A DNA stretch of 64,000 nucleotides from Mycoemilia scoparia (GCA_027575805.1 JANBPU010000046.1:35054-99053), one strand, 5' to 3'; shown: positions 34,582-46,402, counted from the stretch's first letter. Numbers and translations: made by a program. Notes: generated by a model not told the origin, from the sequence alone.

Positions 34582-36727
34582 CTATTGTAGTTTTCCAACC
34601 AAATAGACATCCACCTCGGACCGGGAAGCAATTGTTTTAAGTTCCTCTGTGGCTTGAGGGAAGTATGCCAGAGCATTTGCATAGCTCATACTGGCGACTC
34701 TGCTACTGCGCTGGCCACCAGTACTGCGTGCAATGAATTTTCCATCTTTCCAGGCAATGTTACAGCGATGGAATTCGGGTCGAACCTTGTCTAATTTCAC
34801 GTCATCACTTCCCCAGATAGCCTTCAACTTTGTCAGTCCCATGGTCTCTGGGTCCAGATCTAAACCGGACATCTTTTTGATGGCCGGTAAAACAACCAGA
34901 TGGAACGCAACCATGGCAGATGCTGGATTTCCTGGTAATGCAAAGAGCAGTTTGTTTGGAGACGCATCATCTTGGCCTGGTATAGTAGCAAATGTGGTTG
35001 GTTTGGCAGGCTTCATGCGAATTCTTCCAAAGTGGATAGTACCACCAAGTCTATTTTCGATGACAGGCTTTATCCAGTCTTTCTCGCCCATTGACACACC
35101 ACCGGTTGTTATGACTACGTCGCATTGGGAAGTTGCTTTAGAAAGCTTGGCCTCTAGGGTTTCAGGGTCGTCCTTTATAATACCCAAATCGACTACGTCA
35201 AGTCCTAAAGCCCGAGCAGATGCAATTAAGGATGGTCTGTTTGTGTCTCTAATTTGTCCAGGCTTAAGCGGAGGAAGACTTATGTCTTTTTCTTTGGTGC
35301 TGTTATTGATGCTGTCAATCACTTCGTCGCCAGTCGATGCGATTCCAACGCGTGGCTTTCTGAAAACACTGATTCTTGGGATTCCAGCGGCTACAAGTGT
35401 GCCAATTTCCCCGCCGACATCAGAGATTGTATCTCCCTTTCGCAATATGATCTGACCAATACGCATATCACTGCCAATATCTCTAATTGAATCTCCGTCA
35501 GCAGCTTGAATGTTGACTTTAATCTTGATCTCTCTGACACCATCTTCGCTTGCTTCAACGACCTCGGTATCTTCGACCATGACAACAGAGTCAGCCCCTG
35601 GGTATAGGGGAGCTCCAGTAGTGATTCTAGCGATTTGGCCGCTTTGGAGTAAAGCTTGAGTATCGGTGCCATAATTGTCTACATCACCAGCAGTAGTGGA
35701 GCTTACTACTTCGTAAACTCCAGGACCATCCGAAGCAATGACTGCATAGCCATCAACAATTGAGGCACGGTATCCCGGAACATTTTCTACAGCGATGGCA
35801 TCTTTAGCCAAGACATTACCAACAAGATCTAAACAAACGGCTCTCTCTTGTACGGGCATAGCCGATGTGTTGTCCAAAACTATCTTAAGGGCATCGCTAA
35901 AAGGCAACAATGGATAGGGCGACTTTCTCTGGCGGCCCGCAACAGTTGTTTCTGGGTTAACAGGTAATGATCCTTGAGTTTTAGGTACTTTGCCATCCAA
36001 CTTGTCACTATCATGGTTGTGACAAGCACACAGCTTGCGAGCACGTTGGGGCTTGTCTTGAATAGAGTGGTTTGAACTTCCTGGCATGGCTGACCCTTTG
36101 GCATGTAAGGCTCGACTAGACCCACTTTCAGTTTGAGCAGTAGCAACCGCATGAGGGAGAATGGGAAGAATCTGCTGGATATTTTCTGAAGACCCTTTAC
36201 GGCTTCCTGGAACAGACAGCACGATAGTACTCCCAATTATACCGCACGAAACTTGGCTGAGGGCTGCCAAGGGTGTGATTTTCAGTGATCCCACAACCAT
36301 TGCCGTAGAGAATGATGGTAAAGGCTTGGTATAGAGGGGAGCTAATGCCTGAATAGTGATATCCCGAGATGTAAGCCCAGTTCCACCAGTTGTCACAACT
36401 ACATCGCACAAATCTTGCTGCTCAATCTGGGCTTTGTTCAATTTGCACCGGGACTTTACGGCTTCTGCAATCTTGGTGGCATCGTCTGGAACAATAGTAC
36501 AGGAGCCGACCTTCCAGCTTTCACTCGGATCAGTCTCGAATAGCTTGCAAAGCTCTGGGCCACTTCTATCATCGCTTTCTCCGCTATAACACGAGTCACT
36601 GACTATTTATACCAAAATGCCGTGTTCTTATGAGATCGGGTATATACACATACTGTGTATAGCAAAAAGCATATATACTATAGCAATACCGTCACTTGCC
36701 TGTAATGACACCAACTGTGTACTTCAT
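34582..36727 (-). CDS. cnxE: Gephyrin/CnxE-like molybdenum cofactor synthesis protein (G-E fusion)
   Basis: Exons are 36700-36727 and 34582-36602, giving 682 residues. The 97-bp intron starts GCAAGT instead of GT and ends AATAG. The reading MKYTVGVIT-VSDSCYSGES is restored only with that GC donor; the nearest GT would frameshift into a stop. The N-terminal G (MogA-like) domain, about residues 1-165, adenylylates molybdopterin and carries TTGGTGLTSRD. A ~75-residue Ser/Cys/His-containing linker follows. The E (MoeA-like) domain inserts molybdate; it has PGYRASIVDGYAV, GADSVVMVEDTEV, TTGGVSMGEKDW and ALPGNPASAMVAF. The order G-linker-E is that of animal gephyrin and the reverse of plant Cnx1. 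It implies that the organism makes Moco enzymes such as nitrate reductase or sulfite/xanthine oxidases. It is convergent with RAD54, 163 bp apart. Confidence 0.94.
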
Positions 36728-37313
36728 ATCGCCAACTATTTACTTATAATGACAAATAGTATAGTAGAAATATCAAAAAGATTAAAAATGCAATGAAATT
36801 GAAACAAAACAAGTTTGGGCTTGAGTTCAAAAGTATATTATAATAAGATTCAGGATTAGGGGAAGACCACAGAAGTTTTAAGCTCCATAACCTATTACTT
36901 ACGCATATAGGTCCAAACATAGTCTATCCTATTCGAACCATTTGTTTGAGTCGTTATTATTGAAGGGCTGAGTTATTATTATGTATGATAATGTAGACTG
37001 GCCAACATGCCAGTCGAAACTGACCTACTAGTAAGACTTGGCCCTTCAAAAATAACAATCCATTTGTATAACCACATAAACGTGTGTGTGTAAGGATTTG
37101 AACAGTCTTTGGGATCAACAACAAGTCAATGGTGATCATGACTGTTAATCATGAGGAAATGATTGAATTAAACAAATAAAAAATAATATGTGAGCAAAGT
37201 TAAAATCAAAAGAGCAAAAAGTTTTTAAGCTCCAATTTGTGTTTTCTTTACATTCACCTATTTTCTGACAATATAAGCTATTTTTAACTCAACAACATAT
37301 TAAATATATCAAA
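36728..37313. other. Divergent promoter region, Moco gene / BRX1
   Basis: A 586-bp head-to-head spacer. It contains one copy of the MITE-like element (36951-37060, listed separately). The rest is AT-rich and unremarkable. Confidence 0.6.
36951..37060. mobile_element. MITE-like element, copy A
   Basis: About 110 bp bounded by imperfect inverted repeats: left GTTATTATTGAAGGGC (36953-36968) and right GCCCTTCAAAAATAAC (37041-37056). The inner right flank ACTAGTAAG is shared with the copies at 46305 and 63931. It is non-coding. It lies in the divergent promoter between the molybdenum-cofactor gene and BRX1. Confidence 0.65.
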
Positions 37314-38330
37314 ATGGCAACACTGTTTAAGGCCAAGTCGGAAAAGCTCATGAAAGATAGGACAATGAAGGGCGAAAAGACGTCGATCAAGGGGGGAGCT
37401 GACGAGTCGACCCCGAAGGGGCCCAAAAACAAACAACGTGTTCTTATATTGTCCAGCCGCGGTGTATCTTTCAGGTAAGTCCAAATAAATTGTAGCAGTA
37501 TACCAAACGCTTGATGATATGAACGAATAAAGGCGATCGGTCTTATGCATTTGTTTACACGCTGATAAACCTTTACATGTATCCGTTGAATATTTAGACA
37601 TAGACACTTGATGAATGACCTGGAAGCTATGTTGCCGCAATCCAAGAAAGATTCCAAACTAGACAATAAATCCAAGCTAGATGTTTTGAATGAGTTGGCA
37701 GAGCTCAATAACTGCAACAATGTCCTATACTTTGAAGCACGCAAACATGAGGATCTTTACTTGTGGATGTCAAGAGCACCAAACGGGCCTAGCGTAAAAT
37801 TCCACGTACAAAATGTTCACACAATGGACGAACTAAAACTCACGGGGAATTGCCTAAAGGGATCCAGACCCATCCTGTCATTCGATTCGAGCTTTGACGA
37901 AAGCAGCCATCTCAAACTCCTTAAAGAAATGTTTTCCCAGACATTCGGAGTACCAAAGGGAGCGCGCCGTAGCAAGCCATTCTTTGACCACGTTCTTTCG
38001 TTCAGTATGGTTGATAATCGGATTTGGGTTAGAAACTTCCAAATAGTAGAAGGCGAAGAGGACCCAGAAAATAAGGGCAAAAAGAAGACGTCTTTGGTAG
38101 AAATTGGACCACGGTTTGTCTTGAATCCTATTAGAATCTTTGAGGGAAGCTTTGGCGGACCCACGCTTTATGAAAACCCACACTACATCTCGCCCAATGT
38201 TATCCGTTCGGCCATCAATGCCAAGAGGGCTCAACGCTATGGCAACAGAGTGGATGAACAAAACTTACACAAAGAGAAATTACGCAACTCTACATTACCA
38301 GAGGACCCATTAGACTCTGTGTTTGAGTAA
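37314..38330 (+). CDS. BRX1: Brx1, Brix-domain 60S ribosome biogenesis factor
   Basis: Exons are 37314-37474 and 37598-38330, giving 297 residues. The phase-2 intron (123 bp, GTAAGT...TTTAG) falls inside the conserved run RVLILSSRGVSFRHRHLMNDL and joining restores it. The Brix domain carries PNGPSVKFHVQNVHTMDELKLTGN, SRPILSFDSSFD, HLKLLKEMFSQ and VLSFSMVDNRIWVRNFQ, diagnostic of Brx1 rather than Rpf1, Rpf2, Imp4 or Ssf1. The C-terminus has GPRFVLNPIRIFEGSFGGPTLY. Brx1 acts in the nucleolus in early pre-60S assembly (27S rRNA processing) with Ebp2. Length matches yeast Brx1 (291). The upstream spacer contains a MITE-like element. Confidence 0.96.
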
Positions 38331-39767
38331 GATTTTACCTACACCCCATATTTTGCTTTTATTATTGCCATCACCCTCTACGTGCAGCTAAAACCTTTAC
38401 CCAGACACTACTACTACAACTATATTTGATGTCGTGCTATTCTTTTATTACAAATACAACCCACATTATCATCAAAAGATCTTTTTGGCCCGATGCATTC
38501 TGTAAAGGCAATCTTGATTGGCGCCCCAAGCAATGCTTCTTGAGTCCTTTTCCAATACACTTTTCAGCAAACCTATAGTGCTCATGTCTGTTGATTTAGA
38601 GGTATGCATGGAAGCAAAACAATGCCAAGGCATATTCAAATATCTGTAAACTCGCCTTCAATAGGGTTTAGATGGTTGTTGGGGAACTCACGCCTCATGA
38701 ATATCAAGGTCACCGAATGGCCATTTCGCTTTTCTTTCCCTTCCCAAAAAAATCAAAGCTGACAAAATGCGCTGATAGATTAAACAAAAGGGATTTATAT
38801 TCAACTAGAGCAAAGAGCCAAGGGCAAATCAAAAGAGTTGATTGGCTGAGTGTGCGATGGTTGGCAAGGCTGTTGTAATAGAATCTTTGATGGAAGGTTG
38901 GTGGAAGATTTCTTGCTGAATCTCAAGCATTGAACAGTAATCCAGGCCACAGCATATCCTCAAGCATAAATCATGCTATTCGCATACACAGAGAGAAAAG
39001 AGGAGCAATTCTAATCGCCATGCTGTTTGAATTTGGTGACTGGAAAGCCATTGTGCCACGGAAGGTTTGTAGAATATTGATTGTATACGAACTGTGCAGC
39101 GCCTTACTGTTTGATTCTGTTGATGGAAGGAGCATAGAAGGATGGCAGGGCTTTACTACTTTCGCCCAATAGCAAAACCGTCTCTCTGCGCCTTTTCATA
39201 CAGCAATAGTGCTTATCTTGTGCCTCCTGCCTGATGCTGTACCCACCCCTTCATGGCTCAGGGAATATAAGGGGAGGGGGGCCTGTACACAATATGCCGT
39301 AAATGCAGGAAAGCCAGGCAAAATAAAATAACTCTGCTTTGGAGATCTTTGAATAGATTTGGATTGCCAATGACGCAACACAGTCTGTGTGATGTGAGCG
39401 ATTTTGGCTAAGCAATTAAAACCATCCAAGAGCAGCAGTCAGCATACAAACAGCCCTGTGTCCTGTTGATTAGTAACTGCTTCCCCCATATTCCCATTCA
39501 GCCCTTTATTGGCGGAAAGGTCTCAATAAACAGTCTGTCACATCACCAAGACTGTTGTTATTACTGTTGCTATGCTGGCCAGGCAAGCAGGGTTTCCGCC
39601 AACTATAAAAGGCGACCACTTCGCTTGCTAAAATTCACATACCAACAAGCTTCTTTTATTCCAGCTTTCTCTCGCTTATTTTTTATAAAACTACAACACG
39701 CTCGCCTACGCCACGCAAACAATAACCGTTGATACGTTAAACACATATCCGCCCCACTACATACAAA
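38331..39767. other. Intergenic, BRX1 to ATX1
   Basis: A 1.44-kb interval with only short unsupported frames. The last 160 bp include a TATA-like TATAAAAGG (39604-39612), which fits the ATX1 promoter. No repeat matching elsewhere in the window was recognised. Confidence 0.55.
39604..39612 (+). promoter_or_regulatory. TATA-box-like element upstream of ATX1
   Basis: TATAAAAGG lies 156 bp before ATG 39768. It is a strong TATA match in a locally GC-richer context; the transcription start is not known. Confidence 0.4.
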
Positions 39768-40253
39768 ATGTCTTTCAACCTTACTCAGCAGCAAATTACC
39801 AAGGTATGAATTCGTCTCGACCGTTGGGTTAAAACCCACAAACAGCCACTCCGCTTCTCTCCCTTCCCTATCATCTCTCTAAAGGCATGCTTAAATGCTA
39901 CCAATGAAACAAAGACAACTGTTGCTAAACATGATTATACAACTTTATATATGTAATTATAGGACACCAAGAACTTCCACTTTGAGGTCGCCATGTCATG
40001 TGGTGGATGCTCCGGTGCCGTTACTCGTGCCCTTACCAAGCCCGATAACCAGATCACAAAGGACCAGATCCTCGTCAGCCACGACTCCAACACCGTACTT
40101 GTTTCTCTCCCAAAGGACAGCAAACACGACCTCGAAAGTGTAAAGGAAATCATTTCCAAGACTGGAAAGGCCATCGTCAAGGCCGAGGAAGTTACTCCCG
40201 AGAAGGCTGCTGAAATTGTAGCTGCCAACCCAGCCCCAGCCCCAGCCAAGTAG
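39768..40253 (+). CDS. ATX1: Atx1-type cytosolic copper chaperone (HMA domain)
   Basis: Exons are 39768-39803 and 39963-40253, phase 0, giving 108 residues. The first exon encodes MSFNLTQQQITK. The second has the heavy-metal-associated domain: FEVAMSCGGCSGAVTRAL with the MxCxxC copper site, then ILVSHDSNTVLVSLPKDS and IISKTGKAIVKAEEV with the Lys positions typical of Atx1. The tail is an Ala/Pro run ending PAPAPAK. Atx1 carries Cu(I) to the Golgi P-type ATPase Ccc2 and so to secreted multicopper oxidases such as ferroxidase. It is longer than yeast Atx1 (73 residues) by the N-terminal 15 and the Ala/Pro tail. Starting at the internal Met before SCGG would drop the first beta strand, so the spliced model is preferred. 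Confidence 0.95.
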
Positions 40254-40992
40254 ATGCCACTACTGGGCTTCCCACCATCATCATCGTGCCATTAACATTG
40301 TCACCCATCTGCTGCAGCAATGCCGATCTAGCATTATTTTTCTAGAGCCCTTTTTACTCTTACACACATTCACACCATATAACAACGGCATTTAAAATAG
40401 AAACAATAAATATTTAAATCATAATTGCTTAGCAGAAGTAACGTTGGTATTGATATGCGTGTGTATGCGTATCTATCTTTTAGCTTTTTTATGTATTTTT
40501 TTATCATTACAGATAGTTTTGTGAAGCATTCTTTGGTTGTATAAATGCATATTGAGAGTCAACATCAGATCCGAGACATCCTTGAAAAATATTCAGGTCA
40601 CCTCTATTTGATTTACACACCTTTAGTCTTTTGTTTGTTTAAATTAAAGCGAATCTTTAACATCAGACTTTTACAGTTTCTAAAGTAATACGCACGCACA
40701 CATACGCATACTGAACAAGAATATTGCGAATCTTGTAAATATCATCACACAACGAAACTAGACCTTCCAATTTTGCATCTGTGAGTACAAATGCATCATT
40801 ATGCATCGAGGTGCTGCATAGAATAGCATAGTAAGGCAAAGATCTGGAAATTTTGTATGAGGCATTTATTTTTGATCGCCGTAAAAGCTATAGAAAAGAG
40901 CGAAAGTATAGAAGAGTGTATGTAACAACCAGAAAAAGGGGCCGGATTGACCTAAAAGAAACACATTCATGACTATAAAGGTAAAAATACCT

Positions 40993-41033
<41 letters not shown>

Positions 41034-41034
41034 G
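40254..41034. other. Intergenic, convergent ATX1 and carbonyl reductase 1
   Basis: A 781-bp tail-to-tail spacer, AT-rich, ending in a TA microsatellite (41002-41028) seven bases from the carbonyl reductase stop codon. No gene is seen. Confidence 0.6.
41002..41028. repeat. TA microsatellite
   Basis: Alternating AT of about 27 bp just beyond the stop codon of carbonyl reductase copy 1. Similar TA runs occur at 44173-44191 (CCT4 last intron) and 47031-47055 (an intron of carbonyl reductase copy 2). Confidence 0.85.
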
Positions 41035-42467
41035 TTACCAGGCTGATATGGCCTTTTGGGACCAGAATTCGCCACTGTTGGAAGTAACTTGGCCGTCGTT
41101 GCTCAAAGCCAAATAGACTGGTGTCTGTACTCCCTCATCTGTTTACACATTGAAAATGATAAAACACATTGTTATTAGCAATGAGACGTTTTACCAGATG
41201 ATGAGAGCTGGCTGTAGTTCCGCTAGGAATAAGTGAGATTGATTAGTAATAACAAAGGCAAAAATAACTCACCGATAGATGAAGTAGCCTTGTCACTTCC
41301 CATGTTGGTTCTGACCCATCCTGGGCATATTGCTGCAAAGAAGAGACCACGAGGATCACTCTTGTAATCACGAGCAAGAACCTTTATCAAGGCTGTGACG
41401 GTGACCTTAGAAACTCCATAAACTATTTAAACGCAGTAATAAATAGATTAGTCTAGTAGTTTGGTCAATTGATATGCCAGTTTAGAGCTTTGATGCTAGA
41501 ATTCTGGATCTTACTTGAACCAGGACCGCCGGTCTCATATGAAGAGTCAGGATAACCAAGCTTACTATACGTTCCATCCTTGGTAGAGTTCTAAACAGAT
41601 CAACACGGTTATAATGCAGTAATAGAAAACTCGATACCAATCAGCTAAATTATTTGAATGGTTTATAAATATATTTACTTACAGCAAATCCAGCAACCAA
41701 ATTATCGAGTCCTTCGACGGAAAGCTTGGGATCGCTGTATTTCTTTTGGAGTTCAGGAGACAGTATTTCAAGCTTTCCAAGCGAACTTGAGAGAGCGAGG
41801 ATCCTGCCGTGTTCCTTCATAAGAGGAAGCAAAGCAAGAGTAGCCTACATAAACATGAAATCATTTCAAGAGAGCGTATTTTGGATCAATCTGTTTTCTT
41901 TATGGCTACCGTCGCTATCATCGATAGAAATGGTCATAGCTAGACATCAAATCCATAGCATGTATCGCATGGCTTACATTTTTCACCCCATAGTAGTTTA
42001 TATCCAAGGTAGTTTTGGCAATCTCGTAACCAACCCTTGGATCTTTGGATGCGAATCCGGCATTGTTTACCAAGATGTCGATGCACTGGTTACCATGCTT
42101 GGCCTTGAGGTACTCAGCAAGTTTATCGATACTGCTCTGCTTGGTAACGTCAAGTTGATGGTAGTCAACCTCACTGTTGGGATACTTGCTTCCAAGCTCA
42201 GCACGGATCTTCTCCAAAGTAGCTTTCCCAAGATCCTTGCTACGAGATGTCAAGTAAATAAGGAACTTTTGATCTCCCTTGTACTGTTTGGCCAATTGGC
42301 GGATTATACCCTCACCAATTCCTTTGTTCTATACTTATGCATATATTAACAGGTATTTTTATAATTATTCTATGTCCACGTGCATCAAGACACACATTAG
42401 TTTTTTAACACACAATATGATGATTAATACCTACACCGCCAGTAATAATAGCAATTTTGGTAGACAT
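41035..42467 (-). CDS. Carbonyl reductase-like short-chain dehydrogenase, copy 1
   Basis: Six exons: 42435-42467, 41978-42328, 41683-41844, 41515-41590, 41273-41422 and 41035-41138; 291 residues. Every junction keeps phase and has GT-AG ends. The N-terminal NAD(P)-binding motif TGG-NKGIG is formed by joining exons 1 and 2. NNAG (exon 2), the catalytic Ser in LALSSS (exon 3) and the YGVSK Tyr-Lys pair (exon 5) are all present. The order and the long insert before YGVSK resemble CBR1-type monomeric carbonyl reductases, which use NADPH to reduce quinones and aldehydes; the substrate here is unknown. It is paralogous to copy 2 at 46456-47803, with the same exon layout. Most of exon 2 is nearly identical between the two at the DNA level, while other exons are well diverged. 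Confidence 0.9.
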
Positions 42468-44094
42468 TCTTGCTGAGCTCAAAAGTCTGTGAAAAATAGT
42501 TTAGATCAAAGTTTAGAAAGCTCTCTACAATATGCCTTTAGCAATGACACAAAGAGATATTGTTAGAAGATATTTGTTGTAATAAAAATGATACTTGTCT
42601 GGGTTTTTATATTGCAAAGCCTGATGGATCACATCCGATTTTGACTCGTATTTTTGGTTGCTAACCAGAGAATGACATTGTCGTAACATAAAGCCATATA
42701 AAATGGCCACAGAAAGATCAAACCAGTACAAACAACTAAACATTCAGACTAATCTGTAACACCAACTGTGGTGAGGCCATCCATCGAACTTACCTTTTGC
42801 GGTTCTTAGTTCTGATCAAAGATAGCAAAATACAAGAATTGAATGGATCAATAGAACTAATGAATTCACTAAATACGACTCCGATAAGAATTTCTATGAA
42901 TTATTTATACTTTCAAAAAAGAAGATTAATTTGTTTAGATACAAAATTCCATACATTATTAATCCTACGACCTTATGACAAAAACAGTCGATGATCCTTA
43001 TAGGCCTGTCCTCCCTTCCCATGACGATCAAAACTATGTATCTTCAGTCTAGAAAATATATTGGACCCCAGCCACAGAAAAGTGGAAAATGGACTAATCC
43101 CGCTTTACAATACTTGGTAACCCAAAACCACTCTAGCATTATGAACTAAAACAAGATCACAATAACAGATAATCCTCTATAGAATTTGGGAAGGGGGGAG
43201 GGGGTGAGTTTTAGAAGACTGACAAATCTGCAATAAAATGCTACAATTTCCTCTTCTTTTTCTCCACGATTTTCTCAATTCTCTTTCCTGGATTAAAAGC
43301 CCGCCCATTTATTAGCATGGACCAGCCTCATGAGGATTCAAGGATATACAAATGATCTTCATCCATTAAAATTCAAAGCGTGTATATGGTGGGATTTCAC
43401 ACAGTCTTGAACAAAGATGGGTTCCCCTCCCCCCAAGAGTTGCAAACGAAATGCCTTGTGGTTGATTGGGTCAAAATCTGACGAAGGCTTGGTGTTTCTG
43501 CTTAGCATACATTTGATCACTAGTGAAATCTTTATATATGTATATTTATCATCTATAAAACACTGAGGTGCATTAACATAATAAGCACCTACAGTGTAAC
43601 TAAAAAACTATATTATACAACAACTAGAAACTATACACACAGATAAATAGCCAGAACAATTATGATCCATATCTTTATTTTCATTTACTATCCTTACCTT
43701 CTTTTACTCCCGTTTACCTCACAGAGTGTCTTCTAATCACTATGCAACATATCCCCCTGGCATATGTCCCTATGTTATGATCAACATATATAGAGGAACC
43801 AACTTTTAATAGATAACTCTATATTTCCTTATTCTTTTATAATTATATTATATTTTTAAAATAAAACCATTATAATATACTTGACAGCACTTATAAGCAT
43901 TTTATCAATAGATAACACATAAGCCCCAAAAATATCACTAGTTATTTCCTTTAAAATATTCAATATGCCTAAACCTGCTTCTTCTCTTAAAGATAGGGAC
44001 ACCTCTGTGTCCCTCTCTCTCTGCTACACAAGCAGATGCCAACAATATTGCTTTTGGTGCCTATGGCAAGTATATAAAGTGATAACCATCAGTT
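42468..44094. other. Intergenic, upstream of carbonyl reductase 1
   Basis: A 1.6-kb AT-rich interval between the carbonyl reductase start and the CCT4 stop. The short frames here have no family resemblance. Single-base runs and a GGGAAGGGGGGAGGGGG purine block at 43189-43205 are the only notable compositional features. Confidence 0.55.
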
Positions 44095-46053
44095 TTAACG
44101 AGATTGGACCTATCATAAATGAGAAATAAGTAGAGTATTAGCAGGGGTATAAATACATGATACAGTATAATCATATATATATATATATATAATATGTGCC
44201 TTACAATGTCATCAATCTTGAGCAACATCCTGACAGTCTCAGTTGCAAGTTCAATGGAGCTGGTCGAAACAAGGAGAGGTTGGACTACATTCTCCTTCAA
44301 AATGTCAGAAATGCGACCCTGTATTAAAAAACCATACATTGTTTTATCTACTTGATCCTTTAGTTCTAGCATGGGATAAACAGAGGCATTGGTACATGAC
44401 TTACCTTGCGAACATTGATTCCAGAGTGAAGATGCCCCTCTGCATGCATGTTGCGCAGCTCAGTGACAATGGCAATAGGGTTGAGTCCAGAGTTTTCAGC
44501 AAGGGTGGTTGGGATTATTTCGAGTGCCTCAGCAAAGGCATGGAAGCATATGCCCTGAAAGCCTTTCTGGGTCTTTGCTTTGTCCATTAGGTGACGAGCA
44601 ATGTGGATCTCGGGAGCTCCTCCTCCTGGTATAAGTGCACGCTTTTTGACCAGGCATCTGATAACACACAAGGCATCATGCAGCGAGCGCTCTGCTTCGT
44701 CCAAGATAAGATTGTTTGCACCTCTGACTAGAACTGAGGCTGTCCTGCTGGTAGTCTTTATTCCACTGATCTGAACTATACGTGAGCCATTTGATTCGTA
44801 TTCCTCGATGAGATCTGCATAGCCAAGCTTGTCCTCAGAGAATGATTCAATGTCTGCAATGGGCTTACAGCCAGTACTCTTGCAGATGTGTTCAATCTCA
44901 TCACGCTCGATATCTTTGATGACCATGATCTTGAGCTTGCTGAGGAAGTGGAGAGAAAGTGTGTTCACAGCATCACGAAGTATGGATTTCTGGATAAGGA
45001 GTACATTGCACCCAGCCTTCTTGATTTTTTTGACCAAATTCAGTAAGTAGTTTCGTTCCTCCTTTAGGATGCGGTCCATCTGCCTATAGTCATTGACAAC
45101 AATCTGGTTCTCCATGTCTGGCTTTGGTGGGGAAAGCTGGAATTGAATAAGACCAATCTTTGCCTTTTCAATTCTGCTAGGTCCGCCTGCAGAAGTAACC
45201 ACATTCTGGTTCAACAAAAGACCAGATATAAGCTGGGTATCCTCAATGGTGCCACCAAGCTTCTTGACTATACGGATATCAGAGATGTCAACATTGTTGT
45301 CAGTATCAAGGTCAGTTACTTGGAGAACAGAGTCAACTGCAATAGGGGATAGAGTTGCTGAGTATTGGGACACAATTTTGGAGTTGAGTGAAGTTGAGGC
45401 ACTCTTTAGCAGTGATTCACGTTGGTCAAGGCTGATTGGGATCGAAATATCTTCTAGAGCCTTGACAGCTTCTATGGCAGCATGTTGGAATCCTTCAGCA
45501 ATTTGGGTAGGATGGATTCCTTTGTTGAGGAGCTTTTCTGCAGCAGCCAAAAGGCTTCCGGCAATGACTACAACAGAGGTTGTTCCATCTCCAGCTTCAA
45601 CATCTTGGGCTGCTGAAAGGTCGACAAGCTTATTTGTAATCAAAAGGTTGACATTGCTATTTAGTAGAGATCATGGCTATAAATCTAGTGAGATATATAT
45701 TTGAAATACTGTATCTTACCATGCGAGCTGCTGGGTGCATTACTGACATGTTCTTGAGAATCGTAGCTCCGTCATTTGATACAACAACTTCCTTCTTTCC
45801 AGTCTCGATCATCTTGTCCATTCCTCTGGGACCAAGACTAGTACGAACAGCATCGGCAACAGCTATAAATGCAATCAATGCATAAACATTTTGTCAGAAT
45901 ACTGCTAAAGGCAGGGGCAGTAAAAGCTAGTTAGACTAAATTATTCAAATCTATACCTTTTGCTGCAATTATGTTACTCAGTCGGACTTGTGTAGGCTTG
46001 TCCTTGTCCCTAAAGGAATCGTTGGACTTTTTGGGTACATTAGATGTTGTCAT
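44095..46053 (-). CDS. CCT4: CCT4 (TCP-1 delta), subunit of the cytosolic TRiC/CCT chaperonin
   Basis: Five exons: 45957-46053, 45720-45862, 44405-45628, 44205-44318 and 44095-44109; 530 residues, matching the family. The last exon is a 5-codon piece (VQSR, stop) that completes the conserved KIDDI-V end. Group II chaperonin motifs are all present: [35 protein letters not shown] (nucleotide binding), KKLGGTIED and [14 protein letters not shown]4-specific blocks include [13 protein letters not shown] near the start and [19 protein letters not shown]. TRiC folds actin and tubulin in the cytosol. The start of exon 3 (LVDLSAAQD) follows an AAG acceptor 15 bases downstream of a more tempting-looking frame; homology fixes it. 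It lies between the two carbonyl reductase paralogues, same strand. Confidence 0.95.
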
Positions 46054-46214
46054 TGTATAAAATTTTGAAGCTTTTGCAACTATAAAAGATAATAAAAGAT
46101 ATAAAAATGTATAAAGTTATATCTCTAAAGTAAAAATAGTAAAGTATAGAAATTGGTTATATAGCTTATGGGGAAAATATAATAAGTGATGAAAATAAAA
46201 TAGCTGTGATACTA

Positions 46215-46266
46215 TAGTGTATGTGGCATTCAGCTACCTCCTTAGGAGTAATAAAGAGCTTAATGG
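46215..46266. repeat. Left arm of a long inverted repeat flanking carbonyl reductase 2
   Basis: The words GTGGCATTCAGCTAC, TAGGAGTAATAA and GCTTAAT occur here in order. They recur in reverse complement, in the same order and spacing give or take a few bases, at about 48444-48496. The arms lie ~2.2 kb apart with the whole carbonyl reductase 2 gene between them. Confidence 0.7.
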
Positions 46267-46304
46267 TCTAAAATAGCTGCAATATTATAAGCCAGGGTCA
46301 TATA

Positions 46305-46402
46305 GGTAATAATTTTTGAAGGGTGAATAATTATAGGGGCAACCACAGCCAAATGGATGTCCAGCTTTACTAGTAAACTTTTGCCCTTCAAAAATTATCA
46401 TC
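46305..46402. mobile_element. MITE-like element, copy B
   Basis: About 98 bp with clear inverted termini: left TAATAATTTTTGAAGGG (46307-46323) and right GCCCTTCAAAAATTATCATCC (46383-46403). The inner TTTACTAGTAAA motif is shared with copy C. It is non-coding and lies between the CCT4 start and the carbonyl reductase 2 stop. Confidence 0.7.

Noticed and set aside
34733..35455. 240-codon plus-strand frame
   Set aside because: Antisense to the E domain of the gephyrin-like gene, whose conserved motifs define the real strand.
41190..41230. Possible extra exon of carbonyl reductase 1 (acceptor TTCCTAG near 41225)
   Set aside because: Including it creates a stop; joining 41273 directly to 41138 keeps the frame, and copy 2 has the same arrangement.
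45629..45660. Earlier start of CCT4 exon 3 (frame open back to about 45655)
   Set aside because: No in-frame acceptor gives that junction; the AAG acceptor before 45628 restores the conserved PAARM-LVDLS reading.
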